64,000 nucleotides of DNA. Origin: Labilithrix sp. Its GTDB lineage: Bacteria; Myxococcota; Polyangia; Polyangiales; Polyangiaceae. The position numbers and the translations under genes are program-made. Below are positions 35,457-44,928 of the stretch, in pieces. How positions within the stretch are numbered: position 1 is the stretch's first letter; the number at the start of each line of letters is the position of its first letter. The notes under the pieces are model-generated. The model saw nothing but the letters and a program-made list of their open reading frames with translations. It searched no databases and had not been told where the DNA came from. The DNA is taken from assembly GCA_028287035.1 (NCBI GenBank), contig JAQBQL010000174.1, positions 1 through 64,000 of the forward strand, in the 5' to 3' direction.

Positions 35457-38400
35457 ATGAACCGTCGTGCGCGCACCGCGCTTGCAGGGATCGTCGCCGC
35501 GCTCGCCGTCGCCCAGGGCTGCCATCGCGAGTCGGCGCCGCCGCTCGGCCTGGTCGCGGGGTCGGGCGGGCCCCTCACCTTCCCGCCGCCGGATGACGGC
35601 TGGTCGGAGCGCGCGCCGCTGCCCGAGAGCACGTCGGCGGTGACCCTCGCCCGGGACCCCGCGGTGAAGGTGACCGACCCCGTGCTGGACGCCGCCGGCC
35701 ACTTCGAGACCAAGGGCCAGGCCATCCGCCTGTGGTTCAGCGAGGAGATGGTGGAGCTCGGTGCCGACGCGCGGAAGAAGAAGCCGGCGCTCCCGCAGAT
35801 CACGATCACCCCGGCGGTGGCCGGCCGCACGGTGTGGACGTACGGCAGCGAGGTCGAGTTCCGGGCCGAGAAGCCGTTCGACCCCGCCGTCACGTACACC
35901 CTCGAGATCCCGGAGATGACCGCGCCCAGCGGGAAGAAGCTCGCGGGCGGCTTCAAGGCGACCTTCCGGAGCGACATCGAGGTCGAGGTCGCGGGCAAGA
36001 CGATCACGTACGTCCCGCAACCGGGCAAGGCGCGGCCGATCGTCGTGAACCCCCAGGATGGCTCGCTGCTCGGCGGAAGCCACGCGATGACGGCCGTCTA
36101 CGACCAGCCGATCGATCTCGGCCTCGCCCAGCGGCTCGTGACCGTCACCGCCGGGGCCAGCGACGGGCCGCGCACGAAGGTGCCGGTCCGCCTCCGCCAT
36201 CCGGAGGCCTCGGCGTACGAGGGCCAGAAGATCGATCCGCGGTTCCTCGTCGTCGTGGAGCCGACCGGAGCGCTCGAGCCCGGAACCGCGATCCACGTCG
36301 AGGCCCGCTCGCAAAGGCCCGAGGACGAGGCCTTCGACGCATCGTTCACCATCGCCGCGGCGCCGGTGTTCGCCGAGCTCGCGTGCAACGGCGACTGCGA
36401 GCCGAGCGGTCCGCTGCACCTCACCGGCGGCTCGGGGTCGACGCTTCGCGTCCACTACTCGAACCCGCTCTCCGTCGGCTACGACGTCGCGCGCAAGCAC
36501 GTGACCGTCACGCCCCCGCTGAAGAGCCTCTACGTGTCGGGCTACGAGGACCTCGAGATCAGCGGGAGCTTCGCGCCGTCGACGACGTACCGCGTCCGTG
36601 CCGAAGGGATGCACGACCAGTACGGCTCGGCGGTTCCGCCGGTGGCGTTCACGTTCACTTCGCGGCCGCTGCCCGCGAGCGTGGCCATGGACGATGGCTT
36701 CGTGCTCCTCGACGAGCCGGCGGCACGTACGTACCCGGTGACCACGCGGAACGTCGCGCGCGGCGAGCTCCTGCTGTGGGCGCTGCCGAAGTCCGACGTG
36801 CCCGCCTACGCGAAGGCCCTTCACGACGCCGGCTCCGGCGTGGCTCCGGCCGGCGACCCCGTCGTCGTGCCGTTCACGCCGCGCGGCTCGCGTGACCAGC
36901 TCGTCGAGACGAGCCTCGACCTCTCCGCGAAGGTGGAGCGCGGGCGCGCGTACGTCGCGCAGGTGCGCATCGCCGAGCCCACGAGAGGCGCGGTGCCGGC
37001 CTCCTACGCGTCGGGCAGCGAGGCAGGGAGGCCGAGCACCGCGGTGCTCTTCGCGGCCGGCCCGGGTGCGCTCGCGGCTCACGTTCACCGCTCCGGCGAC
37101 CGCGCCGCCGTGCAGGTGTTCCGGCTCGGCACCGGCGAGCCGGTCGCGAACGCGCACGTGGCGATCGGCGCCGCGAGCGCGACCACCGACCCGCTCGGCA
37201 GCGCGCTCCTCGACGTGCTGCCCTCCGCGACCGCCGACGAACGCGTCCTCGCGGTCACGGCCGGCGATGCCGAGCTGCTCCTTCCGCTCGAGCATGCCGT
37301 CACCGAGTCGAACACGCTGTTCCCCGAGCTCACCCTCGCGGGAGACGCGAACGTGGCCAAGGACGCGGTCGGGCTCGTCGTCACCGACCGCGGGATCTAT
37401 CGCCCGGGCTCCTCGCTCGGCGTGAAGGGCTACCTGCGGAGCATGCATGATGCAACCATCGTCGCCAAGGCGGCCACGAAGGTGCGCCTCCGGGTCGTCG
37501 ACCCGCTCGGCAGCGACGTCGTCGACGAGGCCCTCGTCACGAGCGCCCGCGGCGGCATCTCCCGCACCGTCGACATCCCGAAGACCGCCCACACCGGCCG
37601 CTTCCAGGTGCGGCTCGAGCTCGACGACGGAAAGCACACGCTCGTCGCCGCCGAGGCGGTGCGCGTCGCCGAGTTCGAGGCTCCCCGGTTCAAGGTGGAC
37701 GTCGAGGCGAAGCCCGGCACGGACCCCCAGAGGCTCGCGGCGCGCATCGTCGGCCGCTACCTCTTCGGCGCGGCGATGGGCGGCGCCAAGGTGAGCTGGG
37801 TCCTCAAGAAGACCCGGGTGCCGGTCAAGGGCGGGACGCTCTGGGACGCCGGCCTGACCTTCGAGAAGGAGCACTCGTACTGGGACGACGAGGCGGCCGC
37901 CGAGGCGCTCCGCCCGGTCACCGGCGAAGGTGTCCTCGCGGACGACGGATCGCTCGCGGTGGATGCCGTCACCGGCCCGCTCGCCGACGGGCCCACCGAG
38001 GTGACGCTCGAGGCCGACGTGTCGGACGCCTCGAACCGTCACGTGTCCGGCACGCTGCGGACCACCAAGGATCCGTACGCGCTTCACGCCGGGCTGCACC
38101 TGCGCGATCGCTTCGCCGCCGCGGGCCAGCCGCTGCGCGTCGAGCTCGGCGCGGTCGACGCGGCGGGCAACGCGGTGAGCGGCAGGCCGATGAAGGCGCG
38201 CCTGGAGCGCCTGACGTGGACGCGCGCCGCCGAGAAAGCGGAGAGCGGCGCCGTCGTGGAACGCTGGAAGTACCTGGCGAAGACCGAGGCCTCGTGCACG
38301 GCGACGAGCGGAGCCGCGCCCGCGCCGTGCGATCTGCCCGTTCCGCACGGCGGGAGCTTCCGGGTGGTCGCGCACGTGGACGGCGGAGACGAGGCGGCCA

Positions 38401-41117
38401 CCTGGTTCTACTCCTACGGCGACTGGTCACCGGGGGAGAGCGCCGCGGTGCCCGGCTCGGGCAAGAAGGTGCCGCTCGTGCTCGACAAGGCTCGCTACAA
38501 GGCGGGCGAGACCGCGCGGGTGCTCGTGCAGAGCCCGTTCGCCAAGGCGACCGCGCTCGTCACCTTCGAGCAGGGCGGCATCGTCGGCCACCGCTCGCTC
38601 GTCGTGGAGGGACCGCGCGCCACCATCGACGTGCCCGTCACGAGCGCCAACGCCCCGTGGCTGCACGTGGCCGTGACGCTCCTCCCGACGAGCGAGCGCG
38701 CCGCCGACTATCGCGTCGGCGTGGTGCGCGTCCCGGTGGGGGCCGAGGACGCGCGGCTCGAGGTCAAGGTCGCGAGCGCGAAGCGGTCCTACGAGGTCCG
38801 CGACGACGCGGAGATCACCGTGGAGGTGCGTCGCAACGGCCAGCCGGTCAGGAACGCGGACGTGACGCTCGGCGTGGTCGATGAGGGCATCCTGCGCATG
38901 ACCGCCTACCACCCGCGGGACCCCGTGACGGCGCTCCGGCCCGGGCGCGGCCTCGAGTTCGGGATCGTCGACAGCCGCGCTTCGCTCCTGCGCCGCCGCG
39001 AGAAGGCTCACACCGCCGGCGGCGGCGACAGCGAGGGCGAGGAGTCCCTCGACACGCGACGCAGCTTCGTCGAGACCGCCGCCTGGCTGCCCGACCTCGT
39101 GACCGATCAGGACGGCATCATCCGCACCAAGGTGAAGCTGCCCGACAATCTCACCGAGTTCCGCATGACCGCGGTGGTCCTCGACGAGCAAGGCGCGGGC
39201 GGGACGGCCGAGTCGAGCTTCGTGGTGACCCGTCCGCTCCTGCTCGAGCCGGTGATGCCGCGGTTCGCGCTGCGCGGCGACGCCTTCGAGGCGGCGGCCC
39301 TCGTCCACAACAACACCGACGCCGACGTGAAGGCGCACGTCACGATCGCCGGTCAGCCGCGCGACGTGGTCGTGCCCACGAAGGGCCGCGCGCGCGTCGC
39401 GGCCCCGCTGAAGGCCGAGGCCGCGGGGACGCGCACGCTCGCCTTCTCGCTCGAGGTGGGCGGCGCACTCAAGGACAAGGTCGAGGTGCCGCTTCGCGTC
39501 GACGAGCCCGGCATCGAGGAGCACCCGATGATCGCGGGGGTCTTCGGCGAGCGACAGGAGGTGCAGCTGGCCATCCCCGCCGACGCCGTGCTCGCCGACG
39601 GCGCCGCGCTCTCCATCAAGACCGGCTCGGCGCTCTACCCCGAGCTCGGGCAGCGCCTCTCCTACCTCCTGGATTATCCGCACGGCTGCGTGGAGCAGAC
39701 GACGTCGAGCACGATCCCGCTCCTCGCGGCCCGCACCATCCTCCCGTGGACCGGCACGAGCACGCTGGACGATGCCGAGCTGAAGAAGCGCATCGAGGCC
39801 GGCGTGGCGCGTCTGGCCACCATGCAGACTCCGGGCGGCGGCCTCGCCTACTGGCCGGGCGACAGCGAGCCGAACGTCTTCGGGTCCGCCTACGCGCTCC
39901 GCGCCCTGCTCCGCGCGAAGGAGGCGGGCATCGAGCGTCCGCGGCTCATCGAAGGGGTCACGAAGTTCCTCGTCAGCCGCCTCGCCGACGACGGCTCCCC
40001 CGACCTCCGCATGTCGGTGGCCGACGTGCTCGCGCAGGCGCACGAGCTGCCCGCGAGCAGCGCCGACGCGCTCTTCGGCAGCCGCGAGAAGCTCGACTCG
40101 TTCGGCCTGGCGAGCCTCGCGCTCGCGCTCTCCTCGCTGCCCAACCAGACGGATCGCGTCCGCGAGGTGCTCGACGCGCTCGAGTCCTCGTTCGACGCGG
40201 CGGGCGCTCCGACGAAGGCCCACGACAAGCGAGACTGGCACTACTGGGCGTCCGACGACCGCGATCGCTCGCAGGCGGTCATCGCCCTCGTGAAGCTGCG
40301 CCGAGGCTCGCGCCTCCTGCCGGTACTTGCCGGTCGCCTCGCCAAGGGGCTCGATCGCTACTCCACCCAGAGTACCGCCTGGTCCCTCCTCGCGCTCTCC
40401 GACTTCGTGGGCGCGCGCAGCCCCGAGGGCAACGTCGACGTCGCCGTGAAGCTCGAGGGGAGGATCCTCGACACGTACAAGAAGCTCGGCGGCGACAACA
40501 AGGAGGTCCGCATCGCGCTGTCCGAGCTGCGGGGCAAGAAGGTCACGCTCGTCCTCTCCGGCGACCCGAAGACGCCGAGCGCCTTCGCGCTCGAGGCCCG
40601 CTACAAGCGCCCGCTCGACGCCGGCGGCGGCCGCATCGCACGACGCGACGCCAATGGCGTGAGCATTCACCGCGCCTACAGCGACGCGGCCGGCAAGCAG
40701 CTCGCCCTCTCCGAGGTGAAGGCCGGGCAGGTCGTCCGCGTCGCGGTGCGCATCGATCTCCCGAAGCTCGACTCGTTCCGCCTCGGCTACCTCGCGGTCA
40801 CCGACCGCCTGCCCGCCGGGTTCGAGCCGATCGACACCGATCTCGCGACCAGCGGATCCCTGCCCGAGCTCGACAAGGACCATCCCTTCCACGAGGGGCT
40901 CTCGTCGTACGGGCAGGCGCCGAGCCACATCGGCCTCCGCGATGACCGCGTGCAGCTCTACTTCGACCACGTCTACGGCGACCATGCCGTTTACGCGTCG
41001 TACCTCGCGCGCGCCACCACGCCGGGCTCCTTCACGGTGCCGCCGGCCAGCGGCGAGCTGATGTACGAGTCGGACAGCCAGGGCTACAGCGACGCGGCGA
41101 AGGTGGTCGTCCAGTGA
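35457..41117 (+). CDS. Bacterial alpha-2-macroglobulin lipoprotein
   Basis: This 1,886-residue protein traps proteases in the periplasm. It is anchored by a lipobox (Ala-Gln-Gly-Cys, Cys22). The N-terminal half holds repeated MG-type beta domains (TYTLEIPEMTAPSGKKL, 'TDRGIYRPGSSLGVKGYLR', which is a family hallmark). Next come 'VGVVDEGILRM'-type and 'DLVTDQDGIIRTKVKLPDNLTEFRMTAVV' phrases typical of the A2M centre. The thioester is C1411-V-E-Q1414 within YPHGCVEQTTS, so the covalent trapping chemistry is intact. The alpha/alpha barrel follows and a receptor-like C-terminal domain ends the chain. It overlaps the PbpC gene by a GTGA junction, matching the A2M-PbpC pair in E. coli (yfhM-pbpC). 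Confidence 0.95.
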   Translation: MNRRARTALAGIVAALAVAQGCHRESAPPLGLVAGSGGPLTFPPPDDGWSERAPLPESTSAVTLARDPAVKVTDPVLDAAGHFETKGQAIRLWFSEEMVELGADARKKKPALPQITITPAVAGRTVWTYGSEVEFRAEKPFDPAVTYTLEIPEMTAPSGKKLAGGFKATFRSDIEVEVAGKTITYVPQPGKARPIVVNPQDGSLLGGSHAMTAVYDQPIDLGLAQRLVTVTAGASDGPRTKVPVRLRHPEASAYEGQKIDPRFLVVVEPTGALEPGTAIHVEARSQRPEDEAFDASFTIAAAPVFAELACNGDCEPSGPLHLTGGSGSTLRVHYSNPLSVGYDVARKHVTVTPPLKSLYVSGYEDLEISGSFAPSTTYRVRAEGMHDQYGSAVPPVAFTFTSRPLPASVAMDDGFVLLDEPAARTYPVTTRNVARGELLLWALPKSDVPAYAKALHDAGSGVAPAGDPVVVPFTPRGSRDQLVETSLDLSAKVERGRAYVAQVRIAEPTRGAVPASYASGSEAGRPSTAVLFAAGPGALAAHVHRSGDRAAVQVFRLGTGEPVANAHVAIGAASATTDPLGSALLDVLPSATADERVLAVTAGDAELLLPLEHAVTESNTLFPELTLAGDANVAKDAVGLVVTDRGIYRPGSSLGVKGYLRSMHDATIVAKAATKVRLRVVDPLGSDVVDEALVTSARGGISRTVDIPKTAHTGRFQVRLELDDGKHTLVAAEAVRVAEFEAPRFKVDVEAKPGTDPQRLAARIVGRYLFGAAMGGAKVSWVLKKTRVPVKGGTLWDAGLTFEKEHSYWDDEAAAEALRPVTGEGVLADDGSLAVDAVTGPLADGPTEVTLEADVSDASNRHVSGTLRTTKDPYALHAGLHLRDRFAAAGQPLRVELGAVDAAGNAVSGRPMKARLERLTWTRAAEKAESGAVVERWKYLAKTEASCTATSGAAPAPCDLPVPHGGSFRVVAHVDGGDEAATWFYSYGDWSPGESAAVPGSGKKVPLVLDKARYKAGETARVLVQSPFAKATALVTFEQGGIVGHRSLVVEGPRATIDVPVTSANAPWLHVAVTLLPTSERAADYRVGVVRVPVGAEDARLEVKVASAKRSYEVRDDAEITVEVRRNGQPVRNADVTLGVVDEGILRMTAYHPRDPVTALRPGRGLEFGIVDSRASLLRRREKAHTAGGGDSEGEESLDTRRSFVETAAWLPDLVTDQDGIIRTKVKLPDNLTEFRMTAVVLDEQGAGGTAESSFVVTRPLLLEPVMPRFALRGDAFEAAALVHNNTDADVKAHVTIAGQPRDVVVPTKGRARVAAPLKAEAAGTRTLAFSLEVGGALKDKVEVPLRVDEPGIEEHPMIAGVFGERQEVQLAIPADAVLADGAALSIKTGSALYPELGQRLSYLLDYPHGCVEQTTSSTIPLLAARTILPWTGTSTLDDAELKKRIEAGVARLATMQTPGGGLAYWPGDSEPNVFGSAYALRALLRAKEAGIERPRLIEGVTKFLVSRLADDGSPDLRMSVADVLAQAHELPASSADALFGSREKLDSFGLASLALALSSLPNQTDRVREVLDALESSFDAAGAPTKAHDKRDWHYWASDDRDRSQAVIALVKLRRGSRLLPVLAGRLAKGLDRYSTQSTAWSLLALSDFVGARSPEGNVDVAVKLEGRILDTYKKLGGDNKEVRIALSELRGKKVTLVLSGDPKTPSAFALEARYKRPLDAGGGRIARRDANGVSIHRAYSDAAGKQLALSEVKAGQVVRVAVRIDLPKLDSFRLGYLAVTDRLPAGFEPIDTDLATSGSLPELDKDHPFHEGLSSYGQAPSHIGLRDDRVQLYFDHVYGDHAVYASYLARATTPGSFTVPPASGELMYESDSQGYSDAAKVVVQ

Positions 41118-43561
41118 CCCGTGCCCGGTCGAAGCGTCTCCTCGCCGTGGCCTCGCTCGTGCTCGCCTCGTGGCTCGCCTGGCGCGGGTACCGCGTGATC
41201 GCCTCCGCGCCGTACGACGCGCTGAGCGACGCCTCGTGGACCGAGGGGACACGGGTGCTCGCGCGCGACGGACGCGTCCTCGGCGAGCGGCCCACGCCCG
41301 AGGGTCTCCGGGGTCACTCGACGCGTCTCGACGAGGTCAGCGAGCGCCTCGTCCAGGCCACGATCGCCAGCGAGGACCGGCGCTGGGAGCAGCACGACGG
41401 GATCGACCGCCGGGCGCTCGTTCGCGCGGCGCTGTCCTTCGTCCGCCACGGGCACGTCGTGTCCGGCGGCAGCACGCTCACCCAGCAGCTCGTCAAGCGG
41501 CTCGATCACCAGGGCAAGCCGCACCCGCGCACGATCAGCGAGAAGCTCCGCGAGATGGCCCGGGCCCAGAACCTCGAGGCGCGCAACGACAAGCGCACGC
41601 TGCTCGAGGCGTACCTGAACCACATCGACTACGGGCACGGCTGGGCGGGCCCCGAGGCAGCCGCGCAGGGCTACTTCGGGACGCGCGCCCGGGATCTCTC
41701 GCTCGCGCAGGCGACCCTCCTCGCGGTGTTGCCGCGTGCGCCCTCGGCGCTCGATCCGTACCGCCACCGCGAGCGGGCGGTGATGCGCCAGCGAGCGCTC
41801 CTCGTCAGCATGCACGATCACGGGGAGATCACCGGCGAGGATCTGACGCGCGCGCTCGACGAGCCGCTCGTCCTGCGGGACCGCGCCGCGAGGACTCCGC
41901 TGGCGCTGCACGTGGTCCTCGCCGGCGCGCGCCGGGCGGTCCGCGACGGCGGGCGATCGCGCGAGGTGCACACCACCATCGACCTGGATCTGCAGCGTGA
42001 CGTCGAGGCGCTCGTGCGAACCCACGCGGCGCGGCTCCAGCAGCGCGGCGCATCGACGGCGGCGCTGGTCGTGGTCGACAACCTGACCGGCGACGTGCTC
42101 GCGCAGGTCGGGAGCGCCGACTGGGGTGACGCGGCGATCGCCGGCAACGTCGACCTCGCGCGCGCGCGGCGGCAGCCCGGCTCGACGCTCAAGCCCTTCG
42201 TCTATGCGCGGGCGTTCGAGCGCGGCCTCTCGCCCATGGCGGCGCTCGCCGACGTGCCGACGGACTTCGGAAGCGGCGCCCGCGTCGCCGGGGAACGAAG
42301 CAGCCAGGGCACGACGACGTGGTCGCCCGAGAACTTCGACGGCACCTTCACGGGTCCGGTGTCGGCGCGAGAGGCGCTCGCCGGCAGCCTCAACGTGCCC
42401 GCGGTCCGCCTCGCCGCCGACCTCGGCGCGCGCGAGCTGGTGAGCACGCTCCGCGCCGCAGGCCTCCCGCTCGCCGACGGCGCCGAACGCTATGGCCTGT
42501 CGATCGCGCTGGGGAGCGGCGAGGTCTCGCCCCTCGAGCTCGCCGACGCCTACGTCACGCTGGCGCGCGGCGGCGAGCACATTGCGCTCCGCGAGCGCAC
42601 CACCGATCCCGCGGCGTCGCCGGTGCACGTCCTCGATGCGGCCGCCGTCGCCGCCGTGGCGGACGCGCTCGCCGACCCGATCGCGCGCGTGCGCGGGCTC
42701 CGGACGCGCGGCCCGTTCGAGTTCCCCTACCCCGTCGCGGTCAAGACCGGGACGAGCACCGCGTTCCGCGACGCCTGGACCGCGGGCTTCACCCACGAGC
42801 GCACCGTCGTCGTATGGGTGGGTAACGCGAACGGCACCGCGACGAACAAGCTCACCGGGGCGGTGGGCGCCGGGCCGCTCTTCTTCGCGGCGATGAGCCG
42901 CGCGATGGCCGACGTGAAGAACCGCGCGCCGCTCGCCGCGCCCGGCCTGCTCGACGAGGCCGACGTCTGTCCGCTCTCCGGCCTGCGCGCCGGGCCGGCG
43001 TGCACCGACCGCGTGCGCCGGTCGTTCCCGCACGGGCACGGGCCCGACCACGCGTGCGACATGCACCAGCTCGCGAGCGTCCGGCAAGCGCCGGCCGGCG
43101 AGCCAGGCTTCCGTTGCGACCCCGAGGGCGCGGCGCGCATCGTGGTCCTGCCCGGCGCCTACCAGGGGTGGCTCGGGCAGCGCGCCCTCGGAGCACCGGG
43201 CGTGGACGTGCACGGCACCCCGTGGTTCCTCGCCGAGCGCGTCCCGGGCTGCGCGGCGACGAACGGCGAGGCCCCGCGCATCGTCGTGCTCGCCCCGCGC
43301 GACGGAAGCGTGCTGTCTGCCGAGGCGCGCCGCGTCGACGGAGCGCCCTCCCCGGACGCGGTCGACGTCGCCGCCGAGACGCATGGGCTCGCCGCCGTCC
43401 AGCCGCTCGAGGTCGTCGTCGACGGGCGCGTCGCAGCCCGCCTCGACGCTCCCTACCGCGCCCGCGTCGCGGTGGGCCGCGGCGACCACACGGTCGAGGT
43501 GCGCCCGCTCGACGGACGCCTCGCCGCCGTGCTCGGCCGCGCGCAGTTCAGCGTGCGCTGA
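41114..43561 (+). CDS. pbpC: Penicillin-binding protein 1C
   Basis: This 815-residue bifunctional peptidoglycan synthase is anchored by an N-terminal helix (residues 8-26). The glycosyltransferase shows EDRRWEQHDGID and GGSTLTQQLVKR. The transpeptidase shows S357-T-L-K360 (nucleophile Ser357), S425-L-N427 and K544-T-G. A Cys-rich segment near 620-670 and a C-terminal BiPBP_C-type beta domain (about 715-815, QPLEVVVDGRVAARLDAPY) match PBP1C. The GTG start at 41114 overlaps the stop of the alpha-2-macroglobulin gene. The pairing suggests that the protease trap guards the envelope while this enzyme repairs peptidoglycan, as proposed for the E. coli pair. Confidence 0.95.
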   Translation: MTRARSKRLLAVASLVLASWLAWRGYRVIASAPYDALSDASWTEGTRVLARDGRVLGERPTPEGLRGHSTRLDEVSERLVQATIASEDRRWEQHDGIDRRALVRAALSFVRHGHVVSGGSTLTQQLVKRLDHQGKPHPRTISEKLREMARAQNLEARNDKRTLLEAYLNHIDYGHGWAGPEAAAQGYFGTRARDLSLAQATLLAVLPRAPSALDPYRHRERAVMRQRALLVSMHDHGEITGEDLTRALDEPLVLRDRAARTPLALHVVLAGARRAVRDGGRSREVHTTIDLDLQRDVEALVRTHAARLQQRGASTAALVVVDNLTGDVLAQVGSADWGDAAIAGNVDLARARRQPGSTLKPFVYARAFERGLSPMAALADVPTDFGSGARVAGERSSQGTTTWSPENFDGTFTGPVSAREALAGSLNVPAVRLAADLGARELVSTLRAAGLPLADGAERYGLSIALGSGEVSPLELADAYVTLARGGEHIALRERTTDPAASPVHVLDAAAVAAVADALADPIARVRGLRTRGPFEFPYPVAVKTGTSTAFRDAWTAGFTHERTVVVWVGNANGTATNKLTGAVGAGPLFFAAMSRAMADVKNRAPLAAPGLLDEADVCPLSGLRAGPACTDRVRRSFPHGHGPDHACDMHQLASVRQAPAGEPGFRCDPEGAARIVVLPGAYQGWLGQRALGAPGVDVHGTPWFLAERVPGCAATNGEAPRIVVLAPRDGSVLSAEARRVDGAPSPDAVDVAAETHGLAAVQPLEVVVDGRVAARLDAPYRARVAVGRGDHTVEVRPLDGRLAAVLGRAQFSVR

Positions 43562-43566
43562 CGCGC

Positions 43567-43572
43567 TATGCT
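43567..43572 (+). promoter_or_regulatory. TATGCT -10-like box, leaderless spacing
   Basis: TATGCT ends 6 nt before the GTG start at 43579, in the 17-bp gap after pbpC. It is one of the best TANNNT matches in the window and suggests that the acetyltransferase gene can be expressed alone. Confidence 0.5.
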
Positions 43573-43578
43573 CGGTAC

Positions 43579-44043
43579 GTGGCGCGCTTCGACACCGCGA
43601 TCATCGAGCCCGTCGGCGCCGATCTCGTGGCGCTCGCCCAGGCGCACGCGCTTGACGCGACGGCCTTCCCCCACGCGAGCTTGCCCGCGGTTCGTGCCGG
43701 CGCCGCGGTGGTGTGGGTCGCGCGCGAGGAACGCGGCGGACCGGTGGTGGGCTTCGTGGGGACGGCGTCGCGCAACGGCGCGCTCGAGATCACCGGGCTG
43801 GCCGTCGCCGAGGGGCAGCGGCGCCGAGGTCTCGGACGCGCCCTGCTGCGCGCTGCCCTGGCGGCGGCGCGCGAGCAGGAGCTCTCCGCGGTTTCACTCC
43901 ACGTGTCGACCGGCAACCCGGCCGCCCTCGCGCTCTACGACAGCGAGGGCTTCGGCCGGGCAGCACGGCTCGCCGGGTTCTACTCGGCGCGCCACTTCCC
44001 GGACGACGGCGACGCCTGGCTGATGATGCGCGAGGTGCGCTGA
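43579..44043 (+). CDS. GNAT family N-acetyltransferase
   Basis: This 154-residue acetyl-CoA-dependent acetyltransferase has the motif A loop Q-R-R-R-G-L-G-R-A-L within LAVAEGQRRRGLGRALLRAAL, and motif B 'SLHVSTGNPAALALYDSEGFGRA'. The length is normal for a single-domain GNAT. The acceptor cannot be told from sequence. The GTG at 43579 was chosen because the GNAT fold begins there; a much longer frame runs back through pbpC. Confidence 0.87.
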   Translation: MARFDTAIIEPVGADLVALAQAHALDATAFPHASLPAVRAGAAVVWVAREERGGPVVGFVGTASRNGALEITGLAVAEGQRRRGLGRALLRAALAAAREQELSAVSLHVSTGNPAALALYDSEGFGRAARLAGFYSARHFPDDGDAWLMMREVR

Positions 44044-44053
44044 GGCCCGCCGC

Positions 44054-44338
44054 TCAGTGCCAGGCGCCGGCCGTACGAACCGGCTGGTTCGTCTGGTCGT
44101 GCTCCTTCACGAGGGCGGTGCTCTTCGCGAGGCACTTCGTGCAGCTCGGGAACTCGGAGCCGTGGTCGCAGCGGATGATGGCGGCCGTCGCAGGGGTGTC
44201 GAACTCGTTGGCGTCGATGTGGCGACCGCACGAGATGCAGTGGATGTGACCGCCGCCATGGTTGTGCGGCTGGGCGGCGGGACGCGGCGGAGCAAGGGCC
44301 TTCTTCTCACGCTTCGTCAGCTGGGGCTTTCGTTTCAT
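44054..44338 (-). CDS. Small zinc-ribbon-like protein
   Basis: This 94-residue protein starts with a basic stretch (MKRKPQLTKREKKAL) and a His-rich turn (PHNHGGGHIH). Two Cys pairs, C34-x-x-C37 and C66-x-x-C69, plus C57, could hold one zinc (CISCGRHI, CDHGSEFPSCTKC). No enzyme motif is present. TATGCT lies 9 nt before the ATG on the minus strand. It is convergent with the GNAT gene, 10 bp away. Function is unknown. Confidence 0.75.
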   Translation of the reverse strand: MKRKPQLTKREKKALAPPRPAAQPHNHGGGHIHCISCGRHIDANEFDTPATAAIIRCDHGSEFPSCTKCLAKSTALVKEHDQTNQPVRTAGAWH

Positions 44339-44434
44339 GCGGCGGCCAGCATAGAGCGATCCGGCACCGCGCGAAACGGAAGCGAAAAGCGCTGGCGAGC
44401 GGGAACTTCACCGGGCGGCCGGACACAGTCGGTC

Positions 44435-44611
44435 GTGCCGATCCGTCGCGTGTTCTCGCTGATGAGCTGGCGGCTCCGGGCCGCCGTGGCCGACCTGCCC
44501 CTCGTGTTCTTCGGGGTCGTCGTGCTCGTGGCGCTTCTCTTCCGGGCCGGCGCCGGGTGGATGCGCGAGGCGAGGGACCACGCGGCGGTCACGGCGACGG
44601 CTGCGCCTTGA
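44435..44611 (+). CDS. Possible small single-span membrane protein
   Basis: This short frame of 58 residues (GTG at 44435; ATG at 44462 gives 49) has one strong hydrophobic segment, DLPLVFFGVVVLVALLF, flanked by basic residues before it and Arg/Glu after it. It lies in a gap between a minus-strand gene and the DUF2277 gene and has no other explanation. Evidence is composition only, so it may not be real. Confidence 0.4.
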   Translation: MPIRRVFSLMSWRLRAAVADLPLVFFGVVVLVALLFRAGAGWMREARDHAAVTATAAP

Positions 44612-44643
44612 CGGATCGTGCGGCCGCTCGTAGGCCATGAGGC

Positions 44644-44928
44644 GTGTGCCGCAACATCCGCGTCCTCCACCATTTCCGGCCTCCGACCACCGCCGACGAG
44701 GTGCATGCCGCCGCCCTCCAGTACGTGCGCAAGGTGAGCGGCACCACGCCCGGGAAGACGCCCAACGCGGCGTTCGAGGAGGCCGTCGCGGAGGTCGCGG
44801 CCGCGACCGCCAAGCTGCTCGCCACGTTGCCGGCGCGCGGCGAGCCTCGCACCCGCGAGGGTGAGCGCGAGAAGGCGCGGCTCAAGTGGGGTCAGCGCGT
44901 CACGCGGATCACGAAGGCGTCTTCCTGA
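44644..44928 (+). CDS. DUF2277 protein
   Basis: This 94-residue protein matches DUF2277 as I recall it: M-C-R-N-I-R at the start, then a 'PPTTADEVHAAALQYVRKVSG' helix with Pro-rich lead, and an Ala-rich second helix (AFEEAVAEVAAATAKLL). The start is GTG. A basic tail of about 20 residues extends past the usual end. Its role is unknown; the family is small and cytosolic. The 3' end overlaps the convergent gene by 20 bp. Confidence 0.85.
   Translation: MCRNIRVLHHFRPPTTADEVHAAALQYVRKVSGTTPGKTPNAAFEEAVAEVAAATAKLLATLPARGEPRTREGEREKARLKWGQRVTRITKASS

Noticed and set aside
38427..41252. Minus-strand open frames of 940-990 residues opposite alpha-2-macroglobulin
   Set aside because: Antisense shadows; the plus-strand protein has the thioester and family motifs.
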